Below the pieces are notes generated by a model. The model had not been told where the DNA came from, made no database searches, and saw only the letters and a program-made list of their open reading frames with translations. 64,000 nucleotides of DNA from Lentzea cavernae (GTDB taxonomy: Bacteria > Actinomycetota > Actinomycetes > Mycobacteriales > Pseudonocardiaceae), in the NCBI RefSeq assembly GCF_014653695.1, contig NZ_BNAR01000001.1:434001-498000 (forward strand), in the 5' to 3' direction. Shown here one piece after another: positions 1-8,013 of this stretch (positions are counted from its first letter, which is position 1; every line of letters starts with the position of its first letter). Both the position numbers and the translations under genes were made by a program.

Positions 1-495
1 CCCGTACAGGTCCGCCACCGCACGGGCCTGCCGTTCGTCCTGGGCGCCGACCACGATCCGTTGCGGCCTCAGGAAGTCCTCGACGGCGTGGCCCTCGCGC
101 AGGAACTCCGGGTTCGACACGACACCGGGGTGCTTCGCGGCGGTCCCCACCGGCACCGTCGACTTCACCACCGCGGGACCGGACACCTGATCCAGCACCT
201 CCTCGACCGCCGTCAGGTCGGCCTCGCCGTCCGCACCGGTCGGGGTCTGCACGCAGACGAACGTGAAGTCCACATCGGACAGACGACTTCCCGTGACGAA
301 CCTCAGGCCGCCGCTGCCGAGCCCTTCGGCGACGAGGTCGCTCAGACCTGGCTCGTGCAGCGCGACCTCTCCCGCGTTGAGCGCCTCGACCTTGGACTCG
401 TCGACGTCCGCGCAGACGACCTGGTGGCCGAGGTGCGCGAAGCACGCCGCGGTGGTCAGACCGACGTAGCCCGCTCCGACGACTCCGATCCGCAC
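1..495 (-). CDS. UDP-glucose 6-dehydrogenase family, N-terminal part (cut by window edge)
   Basis: The visible 165 residues begin MRIGVVGAGYVGLTTAACF, the Rossmann GxGxxG NAD-binding start of the UDP-glucose/GDP-mannose dehydrogenase family. The stretch VCVQTPTGADGEADL, followed by VVKSTVPVGT and NPEFLREGHAVEDFL, fits the same family, which oxidises UDP-glucose to UDP-glucuronate in the cytoplasm. The GTG start is chosen because GGGAGGT lies just upstream. The catalytic cysteine region would lie beyond base 1 and cannot be checked. The start overlaps the end of the GT9 gene by 40 bp, so it is probably the last gene seen of the same operon. The UXS-like gene at 4225 would use its product. Confidence 0.88.
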   Translation of the reverse strand, partial: MRIGVVGAGYVGLTTAACFAHLGHQVVCADVDESKVEALNAGEVALHEPGLSDLVAEGLGSGGLRFVTGSRLSDVDFTFVCVQTPTGADGEADLTAVEEVLDQVSGPAVVKSTVPVGTAAKHPGVVSNPEFLREGHAVEDFLRPQRIVVGAQDERQARAVADLYG

Positions 496-1727
496 AGCGC
501 ACCTCCCGCCGCGTCCAGCACCTCGTCGACCGTGATCCGGAGCAGTCCGGGATCCGGTTCGTCGGCGAACGTGTCGCCTGTTTCTCCGTGCCACAGCACC
601 TGGTGCGGCCCCCGTCGCGGGCCCCAGACGCTCGGCGGTACGGGTCCGAAGAGCAGGACCGACGGGGTCCGGTAGGCGGTGGCGGCGTGGGCGACACCGG
701 TGTCGCCGCAGATCACGAGACGCGCGGTGGCGACGAGGTCGAGGAGTTCGGCGAGGGTGCCGGAGAAGACGGTGGGGGCAGAGAAAGCGGTGGGGGCGGG
801 GTGACCGGCGACCTGATCCCCGCCGGCGAACCTGTCGCTCCCAGGGCCAGTAGCTGCACCGCTCCCAGCAGCCAGCCCGCTCCCAGCAGCCAGCCCGCTC
901 CCAGCAGCCAGCCCGCTCCCAGCAGCCAGCCCGCTCCCAGCAGCCAGCCCGCTCCCAGCAGCCAGCCCGCTCCCAGCAACCGGCCCGTCCCCGGCAGCCA
1001 GCCTGTCCCCGGCAGCCGACCCTTCCCCGGCAGCCAGCCCTTCCCCGGCAGCCAGCCCTTCCCCGGCAGCCAGCCCTTCCCCGGCGACCGGCCCGTTCCC
1101 AGCAGCCAGCCCGCCCACGGCCACCGGACCGCTCCCGGCGGCGGCCACCACCTGGCGCGCCAGCTCCCACTCCCCCGGCCCCGCGGTCACCACCACCTCG
1201 GCCTCCAGTCGCCGGACCACCTCCGCGTACCGGTCCACCGGCCACCGGCGCGCCCCGGTGCTCGCCCCGGGGTGCACCACGACCGGACCGGTGCGCTCAC
1301 CGACAGGAGCCAGCCGGAAGTCGTCGGGATCGCACCGGATCCCGTGCCGGTGCAGCAGGTCGCACCACCGGACCACCTCGTTCCGGTCGGCGGGCCACTC
1401 GATCGACGACACCCGCTCGTCCCACTCGCCGCGCTCCGCGTAGGTGATCAGCCGGCGCGGCTCGGTGGCCAGCAGCCGTTGCACGCTCTGCGGGCCCCTG
1501 CCGTGCAGGTTCACCGCGAGGTCGGGACCTTCGAAGTCGATCGGTGCCAGCGCCTCGGTCGGCAGGAGCCGGTCCACGGCGTCGATCCGCGCCACCGCGT
1601 CCGCGAGCCAGCCCGGTGCCGCCAGCGTGATCTCGGCGCGGGGAAAGGTCGCTCGCAACCCCCTGAGCGCGGGCACCGCCGTCAGCAGGTCGCCCAGCCC
1701 GAGAGCCCTGAGCACCAAGACTCTCAC
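456..1727 (-). CDS. Glycosyltransferase family 9 (heptosyltransferase-like) with internal hexapeptide repeat
   Basis: The 423-residue product starts VRVLVLRALGLGDLLTAVPA, the GT9/heptosyltransferase N-terminus, and has VVVHPGAS in the middle and VICGDTGVAHAATAYRTPSV near the end, the usual GT9 donor-binding motifs. GT9 enzymes add heptose or related sugars from nucleotide sugars to a growing glycan. Homologues are typically about 320-350 residues. The excess is a roughly 95-residue Gly/Ala-rich insert of LAAGSG/LAAGEG units between the two Rossmann halves, encoded by an 18-bp tandem repeat (861-1130). The GTG start at 1727 overlaps the preceding GT2 gene by 4 bp. The core motifs are intact, so the enzyme is probably active, with the repeat as a flexible loop. 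Confidence 0.85.
   Translation of the reverse strand: MRVLVLRALGLGDLLTAVPALRGLRATFPRAEITLAAPGWLADAVARIDAVDRLLPTEALAPIDFEGPDLAVNLHGRGPQSVQRLLATEPRRLITYAERGEWDERVSSIEWPADRNEVVRWCDLLHRHGIRCDPDDFRLAPVGERTGPVVVHPGASTGARRWPVDRYAEVVRRLEAEVVVTAGPGEWELARQVVAAAGSGPVAVGGLAAGNGPVAGEGLAAGEGLAAGEGLAAGEGSAAGDRLAAGDGPVAGSGLAAGSGLAAGSGLAAGSGLAAGSGLAAGSGLAAGSGAATGPGSDRFAGGDQVAGHPAPTAFSAPTVFSGTLAELLDLVATARLVICGDTGVAHAATAYRTPSVLLFGPVPPSVWGPRRGPHQVLWHGETGDTFADEPDPGLLRITVDEVLDAAGGALCGSESSERATSV
861..1130. repeat. 18-bp coding minisatellite inside the GT9 gene
   Basis: Six perfect head-to-tail copies of GCTCCCAGCAGCCAGCCC run from 861 to 968, followed by nine diverged 18-bp units to about 1130 (variants starting GTCCCCGG, TTCCCCGG and GTTCCCAG). 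Because 18 is divisible by three, copy-number change keeps the GT9 frame and adds or removes six residues (LAAGSG type) at a time. The perfect block suggests recent expansion. Confidence 0.95.
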
Positions 1728-2623
1728 GGTCGCACCCTGCGGTGCCGCACCTCGCCGCGCACCCGGTGCCAGACCGCGACGGGCGGGATCAGCGCGCTCG
1801 TCACCAGCATCCGCGCGATCTCCACCCAGTCCTTCGGTCCCGGCGCGATCCGCGCCACCGCGAACCACGCCGTGCGGCCCGCCCACACCACACCGAACGC
1901 GCCCGCCGCCTGCCTCCGCCCCATCACTCCACAGAGGACGGTCAGCAGACCGGCCGCGGTCGTCACCACGTGCGCGGGCAGACGTCCTCGCTTCCCGCCG
2001 ATGCGCGATCGCCACTCCGACCCCACGAGCCGCCGCATCAACGCGTCGTCGGCGTTGCCGCGCTGGTCTCGCACGCTGGTCATGAAGGTCGCGGGCTTCA
2101 CCGGGTGCGTGGTGACCCGCGAACCGCGCACGATCCGATAGCCGAGGTCCTGCACGCGCAACGCCAGTTCGGCGTCCTCGCGGTAGGCGCGCGGGAACCG
2201 TTCGTCGAAACCCCCGGCGCGGGCCAGGGCCTCCCGCCGGTAAGCCATGTCGGCGGTGATCCAGTGCGCCGTGGCGAGGCCGGCCGTGCCGCGTTCGGCG
2301 TCGGTCGGCTCGCGGTCCTGCGGCAGCGGGACGACGATCCGGGCCTGGCTCGCGCCGACGTCACCCGGCAGGTCCGCCAGATCCGCGCACAGCCGGGACT
2401 TCCAGTCGGGGGCGAGCACCACGTCGTCGTCGAGGAACGCCACCCAGTCGCCGCGCGCCTCACGCCACCCGGTGTTGCGCGCCGCCGCCGGGCCAGCGCC
2501 CGTGTCGCGGTCGTCCACCACGATGATCTCGCACGGCTCCGGGCCGGATCCCTCGACCAGGGTGTCCAGCAGGACGTCGAGGTTCGGGCGGCCGACCGTG
2601 GGGATCACGACGGAGTAGTTCAT
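1724..2623 (-). CDS. Glycosyltransferase family 2
   Basis: The 299-residue GT-A protein starts MNYSVVIPTVGRPNLDVLLDTL, with IIVVDDRDTG and the metal-binding motif VAFLDDDVVLAPDW, then an acceptor-side FDERFPRAYREDAELALRV region. GT2 enzymes transfer sugars from nucleotide-sugar donors, usually for polysaccharides or glycolipids. The C-terminal 100 residues hold weakly hydrophobic stretches (AHVVTTAAGLLTVLCGVMG) that may contact the membrane. The ATG overlaps the carbamoyltransferase stop in an ATGA and its end overlaps GT9 by 4 bp, so translation is coupled along the operon. Donor and acceptor cannot be told from sequence. Confidence 0.88.
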   Translation of the reverse strand: MNYSVVIPTVGRPNLDVLLDTLVEGSGPEPCEIIVVDDRDTGAGPAAARNTGWREARGDWVAFLDDDVVLAPDWKSRLCADLADLPGDVGASQARIVVPLPQDREPTDAERGTAGLATAHWITADMAYRREALARAGGFDERFPRAYREDAELALRVQDLGYRIVRGSRVTTHPVKPATFMTSVRDQRGNADDALMRRLVGSEWRSRIGGKRGRLPAHVVTTAAGLLTVLCGVMGRRQAAGAFGVVWAGRTAWFAVARIAPGPKDWVEIARMLVTSALIPPVAVWHRVRGEVRHRRVRP

Positions 2624-4215
2624 CGCCGCACCACGAACGAGCCGATGGCGAGCAGGTCGATCGGCGACGAGCCGAAGCACTCCAACGCGTCGCGCGGGGT
2701 GTCGACCATCGGGCGGCCCGCGGTGTTGAGGCTCGTGTTCACCACGACCGGGACACCGCTGCGGGCCTCGAACTCGCGCAGCATCCCCTCCAGCAGCGGA
2801 TCGCCGGCGACGGTCTGCGCCCGCGCGGTGCCGTCCACGTGCACGACGGCGGGGATGCGGTCGGTCCACTCAGGACGGACGTCGTGCACGAAGAGCATGT
2901 ACGGGCTGGGGATCGGGCCGCGGGTGAACACCTCGCTCGCGCGGTCGGCGAGCACCATCGGGGCGACCGGGCGGAACTGCTCGCGGCCCTTCACGTCGTT
3001 GAGGCGGGTCAGGTTCTCGGCGAAGCAGGGGTTCGCGAACAGCGAGCGGCGGCCGAGGGCACGGGGACCGTACTCGCTGCGCCCCTGGAACCACGCGACG
3101 ATCTTGTTGGCCGCAAGCGCTTCCGCGACCTCGAGCGCGACGTCGTCCGACCTCTTGTACGGCACGGCGGCGGTGCGCAGGGCCGCCTCGATCTCCTCGT
3201 CGGAGAAACCGCGGCCAAGGTCGGCGCCGGGCATCGGCAGGACCGTGTCCGTGCTCGCGGCCAGCGCGGCACCCAGCGCCGTGCCGGAGTCGCCCGCGGC
3301 GGGCTGGACCCAGACCTCGTCGAACGGGCCCTCCGCGAAGATCCGGGTGTTCGCGACGCAGTTGAGCGCAACTCCCCCGGCCATCGTCAGCCGCGTCTCC
3401 CCGGTGCGGTCGTGCAGCCACCGCACCAGTTCCAGCAGCACCTCCTCGAGCCGCACCTGCACGCTCGCGGCGAGTTCGGCGTGCTCCCGCGTCAGGTCCT
3501 CGTCCTTCGCGCGCTGCTTGGCGAGCGTGTTCCAGTCGAGCGGCCGGATCTCGAAACCGCCGTCGTGCACCACGACGTGCTCGCGCATCAGGTCGAGGTG
3601 CACCGGTTTGGCGTGCGAGGCCAGCGCCATGACCTTGTACTCGTCACTGGAGCGCAGGAAACCGAGGTGTTCGGTCAGATCCTCGTACATCAGGCCGAGG
3701 GAGTGCGGCAGTCGTTGCGACGCGAAGGTGGTCAGCTCCTGGTCGACGTACCGGCCGGCCAGGTGGGACCCGCACTCGCCGCGGCCGTCGGCCACCAGCA
3801 CCGCGCAGTTGCCGCCGAAGGGCGCGGCGAGTCCTGCGGACGCCGCGTGGGCGACGTGGTGCGGCACGAACCGCACGATCTCGGGATCGAGGCCGGGCAA
3901 CGAGGTGGCGAGGAACTGCGGAGCCTTGCGCGCGTAGGTCGTCCGCAGTTCCTCCCATGGGGCGTACTCGGCGTCGACCAGGGCGGGGTCGTACGAGTAC
4001 GCGACGGCATCCAGGTCCGCGGCGGTGAGCCCTGCCCGTTCCAGGCACCACCGCGCGGACAGCTCGGGTTGTTCCCACGCGGAGAACGGCACGGGACGCT
4101 TGCCGTGCTTGCGGCGGGAGAAGCGCTCCTCCTCGGCCGCGGCCACGACCTCACCGTCGACCACCAGTGCCGCGGCGGGGTCGTGGAACACCGCGTTGAT
4201 CCCGAGAACTCGCAT
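2620..4215 (-). CDS. Carbamoyltransferase, NodU/CmcH type
   Basis: The 531-residue protein starts MRVLGINAVFHDPAAALVVDG and continues with AAAEEERFSRRKHGKRPVPF, the N-terminal kinase-like fold of O-carbamoyltransferases. The C-terminal half carries FQGRSEYGPRALGRRSLFANP and VVNTSLNTAGRPMVDTP, the YrdC-like/carbamoyl-AMP part. Family members move a carbamoyl group from carbamoyl phosphate to a hydroxyl of a sugar or natural product (NodU on Nod factor, CmcH on cephems). Here the neighbours are glycosyltransferases and sugar-nucleotide enzymes, so a carbamoylated surface sugar is the likely product. It has full family length. Confidence 0.88.
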   Translation of the reverse strand: MRVLGINAVFHDPAAALVVDGEVVAAAEEERFSRRKHGKRPVPFSAWEQPELSARWCLERAGLTAADLDAVAYSYDPALVDAEYAPWEELRTTYARKAPQFLATSLPGLDPEIVRFVPHHVAHAASAGLAAPFGGNCAVLVADGRGECGSHLAGRYVDQELTTFASQRLPHSLGLMYEDLTEHLGFLRSSDEYKVMALASHAKPVHLDLMREHVVVHDGGFEIRPLDWNTLAKQRAKDEDLTREHAELAASVQVRLEEVLLELVRWLHDRTGETRLTMAGGVALNCVANTRIFAEGPFDEVWVQPAAGDSGTALGAALAASTDTVLPMPGADLGRGFSDEEIEAALRTAAVPYKRSDDVALEVAEALAANKIVAWFQGRSEYGPRALGRRSLFANPCFAENLTRLNDVKGREQFRPVAPMVLADRASEVFTRGPIPSPYMLFVHDVRPEWTDRIPAVVHVDGTARAQTVAGDPLLEGMLREFEARSGVPVVVNTSLNTAGRPMVDTPRDALECFGSSPIDLLAIGSFVVRR

Positions 4216-4224
4216 GACGTGCGG

Positions 4225-5142
4225 CTACCCTGCGAATTCCCGGGCAAACGACCGCAGTCCCTCTTCCAGCGGGACCCTCGGCCGCCAGCCCAGGACCTCC
4301 TGTGCCAGGCCGATGTCCGGCCGCCGGCGACGGGGATCGTCCACCATCGACTCGACGTGGCGGATCGGCGACGCGCTGCCGGTCACCTCGATGCTGCGGT
4401 GCGCGACGTCGAGGACGGTGACCTCGTCCGGGTTGCCGAGGTTGATCGGCCCGGGGTGGTCGCTGCGGGCCATCGCGAGCAGTCCGCGCACGAGATCGTC
4501 CACATAGCAGAGAGATCTGGTCTGGAGCCCGTCGCCGTGCACGGTCAGCGGCTCCCCCGCCAGCGCCTGGCGCAGGAACGTGGGGATCATCCGGCCGTCG
4601 TGCGCGCGCATCCGCGGGCCGTAGGTGTTGAAGATCCGCACGATCGCCGCGTCGACACCGTGTTCCGCGCGGAACGCGACGGTCATCGCCTCCCCGAACC
4701 GCTTGGCCTCGTCGTAGACGCTGCGCGGCCCGATCGGGTTCACGTGCCCCCAGTAGGACTCCCGCTGCGGGTGCTCCTCCGGGTCTCCGTAGACCTCGCT
4801 GGTCGACGCGATGACGACGCGGGCCCGTTTGCGGCGGGCGAGGTCCAGCACGTGGTACGTGCCGAACCCGCCCGTCTTCAACGTGTCGATCGGCATGCTC
4901 AGGTAGTCGACGGGCGACGCCGGGCACGCCAGGTGGAGGATCAGGTCGACCGGCCCCGGCAGGTCGAGCGGCTGCGACACGTCGGCGACGACGACCTCCA
5001 CTCTGGCGGGCACGTTATCGCGGGAGCCGGTGCGCAGCGAGTCCACGCACACGACTTCCGCGCCCTCCCGCAGCAGCGCGTCGCAGACGTGCGAGCCGAG
5101 GAACCCCGCCCCGCCGGTGACGACGACCCGTTCAGGAGACAT
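4225..5142 (-). CDS. NAD-dependent sugar epimerase/decarboxylase, UDP-glucuronate decarboxylase-like
   Basis: This 305-residue extended short-chain dehydrogenase has GGAGFLGSHVCDALL for NAD binding, STSEVYGDPEEHPQ (catalytic Ser/Thr region) and SVYDEAKRFGE with the YxxxK pair. LACPASPVDYLSMPIDTLKT and FNTYGPRM are typical of UDP-xylose synthase-type proteins, which convert UDP-glucuronate to UDP-xylose. A UDP-glucose dehydrogenase lies in the same operon and would supply the substrate. The ATG overlaps the end of the alcohol dehydrogenase gene by 11 bp. A 4-epimerase or 4,6-dehydratase role is less likely but not excluded. Confidence 0.82.
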   Translation of the reverse strand: MSPERVVVTGGAGFLGSHVCDALLREGAEVVCVDSLRTGSRDNVPARVEVVVADVSQPLDLPGPVDLILHLACPASPVDYLSMPIDTLKTGGFGTYHVLDLARRKRARVVIASTSEVYGDPEEHPQRESYWGHVNPIGPRSVYDEAKRFGEAMTVAFRAEHGVDAAIVRIFNTYGPRMRAHDGRMIPTFLRQALAGEPLTVHGDGLQTRSLCYVDDLVRGLLAMARSDHPGPINLGNPDEVTVLDVAHRSIEVTGSASPIRHVESMVDDPRRRRPDIGLAQEVLGWRPRVPLEEGLRSFAREFAG

Positions 5143-6265
5143 CGAGGACCGTCTTGAGCCAGCCGTCCTCGCGCAGGTCGAAGGTCTTGTAGGCGTCGAT
5201 CGCGGCGCTGGGCCGCTCGTGCTGCGTGATGAACGCGGTCGGGTCGACCACGCCGGTCAGCACGAGGTCGAGCAACCGCGGGATGTACCGGCGGTGGTTG
5301 CAGTTGCCCATCCGCACCGTGAGGTTCTTGTTCATCGCGGCGCCGATCGGGAACTGCTCGAACCCCGGCGGGTAGACGCCGATGATCCCGATCGTCCCGG
5401 CCTTCGCGACGAGCTCGACGGCCCAGTCGAGAGCCTGCGCTGGCGCGTCGCCCGGCTTCCACTGCTCGCCGTCGCGCTTGCCGGGGCTCTCCGCGTCGAC
5501 GCCGACCGCCTCGATCACGCGGTCCGGTCCGATGCCTCCGGTCAGGTCCTTCACGACCTCGACGGGGTCCTCGGAGTTGAAGTCGACGGTCTCGGCGTTC
5601 TGCTCGCGGGCCTTGTCCAGCCTGGACGCGATGCCGTCGACCACGATCACGCGGCCGGCGCCCTGCCGCTTCGCCGAGGCGATCGCGAACTGGCCGACCA
5701 CACCGGCGCCCAGCACCAGCACGGTGTCGCCGGAGCCGACCTCGGCGAGGCGGGACCCGAACCACGAGGTCGGGAAGATGTCGGACACCAGGATCGCCTG
5801 GTCGTCGCTCACCGCGTCCGGAATGCGCACCATCGTCGTCGCCGCATACGGAATGCGGGCGTACTCGGCCTGCAGGCCGTTGATCGGACCGGTCGCCTTG
5901 GGACCGCCGAAGAAGCTGGTGCCCGCCGCCGGTCCGTTCGGGTTCGCGGTGTCGCACTGCGCGTAGTACCCGGCGCGGCAGTAGGAGCACGTGCCGCACC
6001 CGATCGTGGACGGGATCACCACCCGGTCGCCCGGCGAGAACCCGCGCACGGCGGCGCCCACCTCCTCGACGACACCGACGGCCTCGTGCCCGAGCACGGT
6101 GCCCTCGACCATGTCCGGCAACGTCCCGCGCACCATGTGCAGGTCGGTGCCGCAGATGGCGCTGCGGGTGATCCGGACGAGCGCGTCCGTCGGTTCCTGG
6201 ATCTTGGGGTCCTCGACGTCGTCGAGCCTGATGTCACCTTCGCCGTGCCACACGACAGCCTTCAC
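5132..6265 (-). CDS. Zinc-dependent medium-chain alcohol dehydrogenase
   Basis: The 377-residue MDR protein has ICGTDLHMVRG and GTVLGHEAVGVVEEVG (catalytic zinc ligands Cys and His-Glu), GCGTCSYCRAGYYAQC (four structural-zinc cysteines) and VLVLGAGVVGQFAIASAKR for NAD(P) binding. The layout resembles formaldehyde/threonine dehydrogenase-like MDR enzymes. The GTG start at 6265 has GGGAGG just upstream. It is the first gene of the minus-strand glycan operon, facing an MFS gene across 254 bp (6266-6519) that should hold both promoters. In that gap I see only an A/T-rich patch near 6350-6370 and no clear operator. The substrate is unknown. Confidence 0.82.
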   Translation of the reverse strand: MKAVVWHGEGDIRLDDVEDPKIQEPTDALVRITRSAICGTDLHMVRGTLPDMVEGTVLGHEAVGVVEEVGAAVRGFSPGDRVVIPSTIGCGTCSYCRAGYYAQCDTANPNGPAAGTSFFGGPKATGPINGLQAEYARIPYAATTMVRIPDAVSDDQAILVSDIFPTSWFGSRLAEVGSGDTVLVLGAGVVGQFAIASAKRQGAGRVIVVDGIASRLDKAREQNAETVDFNSEDPVEVVKDLTGGIGPDRVIEAVGVDAESPGKRDGEQWKPGDAPAQALDWAVELVAKAGTIGIIGVYPPGFEQFPIGAAMNKNLTVRMGNCNHRRYIPRLLDLVLTGVVDPTAFITQHERPSAAIDAYKTFDLREDGWLKTVLDVS

Positions 6266-6519
6266 GTTCGCCTCCCGTTGTTCTCCGTCGTCGGTCTTCC
6301 CGTGACCGGCGACGGCAAACACCTGGTCAATGGACAATTCGGTCCTTTCGGAACAAAAACTTTTTCGGTTTCGAGCAGGTCGGTCCGGGGGTATGGCTGC
6401 GAAGTGGATCGCCGGGTCCGGGCGGCGTGCCGCAAGAGCCGGACACGGCGGTCGGCGTGGTCGAAGACGCGGATCGAGCAGAGCGCCCCGCAGGCGCTCA
6501 TCGCGGCGAGGGGCTGAAA

Positions 6520-8013
6520 ATGGCTGAAGCTGGTGTGCGCACGCTGATCCCCGCGAGGATCGACAGGCTCCCCTGGTCACCGTTCCACACGCGCATGGTC
6601 ATCGCGCTGGGCGTGGCGTGGATCCTCGACGGCCTGGAGATCACGGTCGCCAGCGCGATCGCCGACACGCTGACCAAACCGGAGACCCTCGGGCTGTCCT
6701 CGACCGCGGTCGGCCTGCTGGCCACGGTGTACCTGCTCGGCGAGGTCGTCGGCGCACTGTTCTTCGGCCACCTCTCCGACAAGCTCGGCCGCCGCAACCT
6801 GTTCATGATCACGCTCGCGGTCTACCTGGTCGGCTCCGGCCTCACCGCGTTCACCCTCGGCAACGGCGCGGGGTGGCTGGTCTTCCTGTACCTGACCAGG
6901 TTCATCGCCGGCATGGGCATCGGCGGCGAGTACGCGGCGATCAACTCCGCGATCGACGAGCTCATCCCCGCCCGCTACCGGGGCCGTGTCGACATCGCCG
7001 TCAACGGCACCTACTGGGCGGGCGCGGTGCTCGGCACGCTCAGCTCGTACGTCCTGCTCAACCACGTGGAGCTGTCGCTGGGCTGGCGGCTCGGGTTCCT
7101 CGTCGGACCGGTGCTGGGCCTCGTGATCCTGGTGGTGCGCAGGCACCTGCCGGAGAGCCCGCGCTGGCAGATCATGCACGGCCGCACCGAGGAGGCCGAG
7201 AAGACGATCAAGGGCATCGAGGAGGAGGTCGAGAAGGAGTCCGGCTCGGCCCTGCCCGCGGTCGACGAGAAGAAGGCCATCGAGGTCACACCGGCCAAGG
7301 AGATCGGGTACCTCGCGCTGGCCCGCGTGCTGTTCAAGGAATATCCCTCGCGGGCGGTTCTCGGCGCGACGCTGATGATCACCCAGTCGTTCCTCTACAA
7401 CGCCATCTTCTTCACCTACACGCTGGTGCTCGGCAAGTTCTACGGCGTTCCGTCCGAGGTGACACCGCTCTACCTGGTCGCGTTCGCGGTGGGCAACCTC
7501 GTTGGCCCGTTCACCATCGGGCACCTCTTCGACACCATCGGCCGCCGCAGGATGCTGTTCCTGACCTACGCGATCTCCGGCGCCCTGCTCGGTGTCACCG
7601 CCGTGCTGTTCTACGCCGGAGTGCTCAACGCGATCACGCAGACCATCGCGTGGTGCGTGATCTTCTTCTTCGCCTCGGCCGGTGCCAGCGCCGCGTACCT
7701 GACGGTCAGCGAGATCTTCCCGCTGGAGGTGCGGGCCAAGGCGATCGGCGTCTTCTTCGCCATCGCCCAGTGCTTCGGCGCGCTCGGCCCGGTGATCTAC
7801 GGCGCGTTGATCGGCACCGGTGACCAGCCCGTGCGGCTGTTCATCGGCTACCTGGTCGGCGCGGTCATCATGATCGCGGGCGGGCTGGTCGCGCGGTTCC
7901 TCGCGGTGGACGCGGAGAACAAGTCGTTGGAGGACATCGCCATGCCGTTGTCCTCGACCGCGCGACGCAGCCACACCCGCGCCGAGGGCGCCGGCTCACC
8001 CTTCAAGACGTGA
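6520..8013 (+). CDS. MFS transporter (metabolite:H+ symporter / sugar porter-like)
   Basis: The 497-residue protein has about 12 hydrophobic segments. LGEVVGALFFGHLSDKLGRRN is the loop 2-3 signature and LFDTIGRRRMLF its half-repeat. The start WSPFHTRMVIALGVAWILDGLEITVA matches MFS carriers with an acidic residue in helix 1 (LDGLE). A charged cytoplasmic loop lies around residues 210-250 (KTIKGIEEEVEKE). The ATG at 6520 is chosen because GAGGGG precedes it; upstream in-frame sequence is Arg-rich and unlike the family. It is divergent from the alcohol dehydrogenase operon and its end overlaps the GH92 gene by 18 bp. The cargo is unknown. Confidence 0.85.
   Translation: MAEAGVRTLIPARIDRLPWSPFHTRMVIALGVAWILDGLEITVASAIADTLTKPETLGLSSTAVGLLATVYLLGEVVGALFFGHLSDKLGRRNLFMITLAVYLVGSGLTAFTLGNGAGWLVFLYLTRFIAGMGIGGEYAAINSAIDELIPARYRGRVDIAVNGTYWAGAVLGTLSSYVLLNHVELSLGWRLGFLVGPVLGLVILVVRRHLPESPRWQIMHGRTEEAEKTIKGIEEEVEKESGSALPAVDEKKAIEVTPAKEIGYLALARVLFKEYPSRAVLGATLMITQSFLYNAIFFTYTLVLGKFYGVPSEVTPLYLVAFAVGNLVGPFTIGHLFDTIGRRRMLFLTYAISGALLGVTAVLFYAGVLNAITQTIAWCVIFFFASAGASAAYLTVSEIFPLEVRAKAIGVFFAIAQCFGALGPVIYGALIGTGDQPVRLFIGYLVGAVIMIAGGLVARFLAVDAENKSLEDIAMPLSSTARRSHTRAEGAGSPFKT

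Noticed and set aside
588..2141. Long plus-strand open frame rich in PAPSSQ-type repeats
   Set aside because: It is the antisense reading of the GT9 minisatellite and GT2 gene. The minus frames carry complete family motifs and coupled starts; this one has none.
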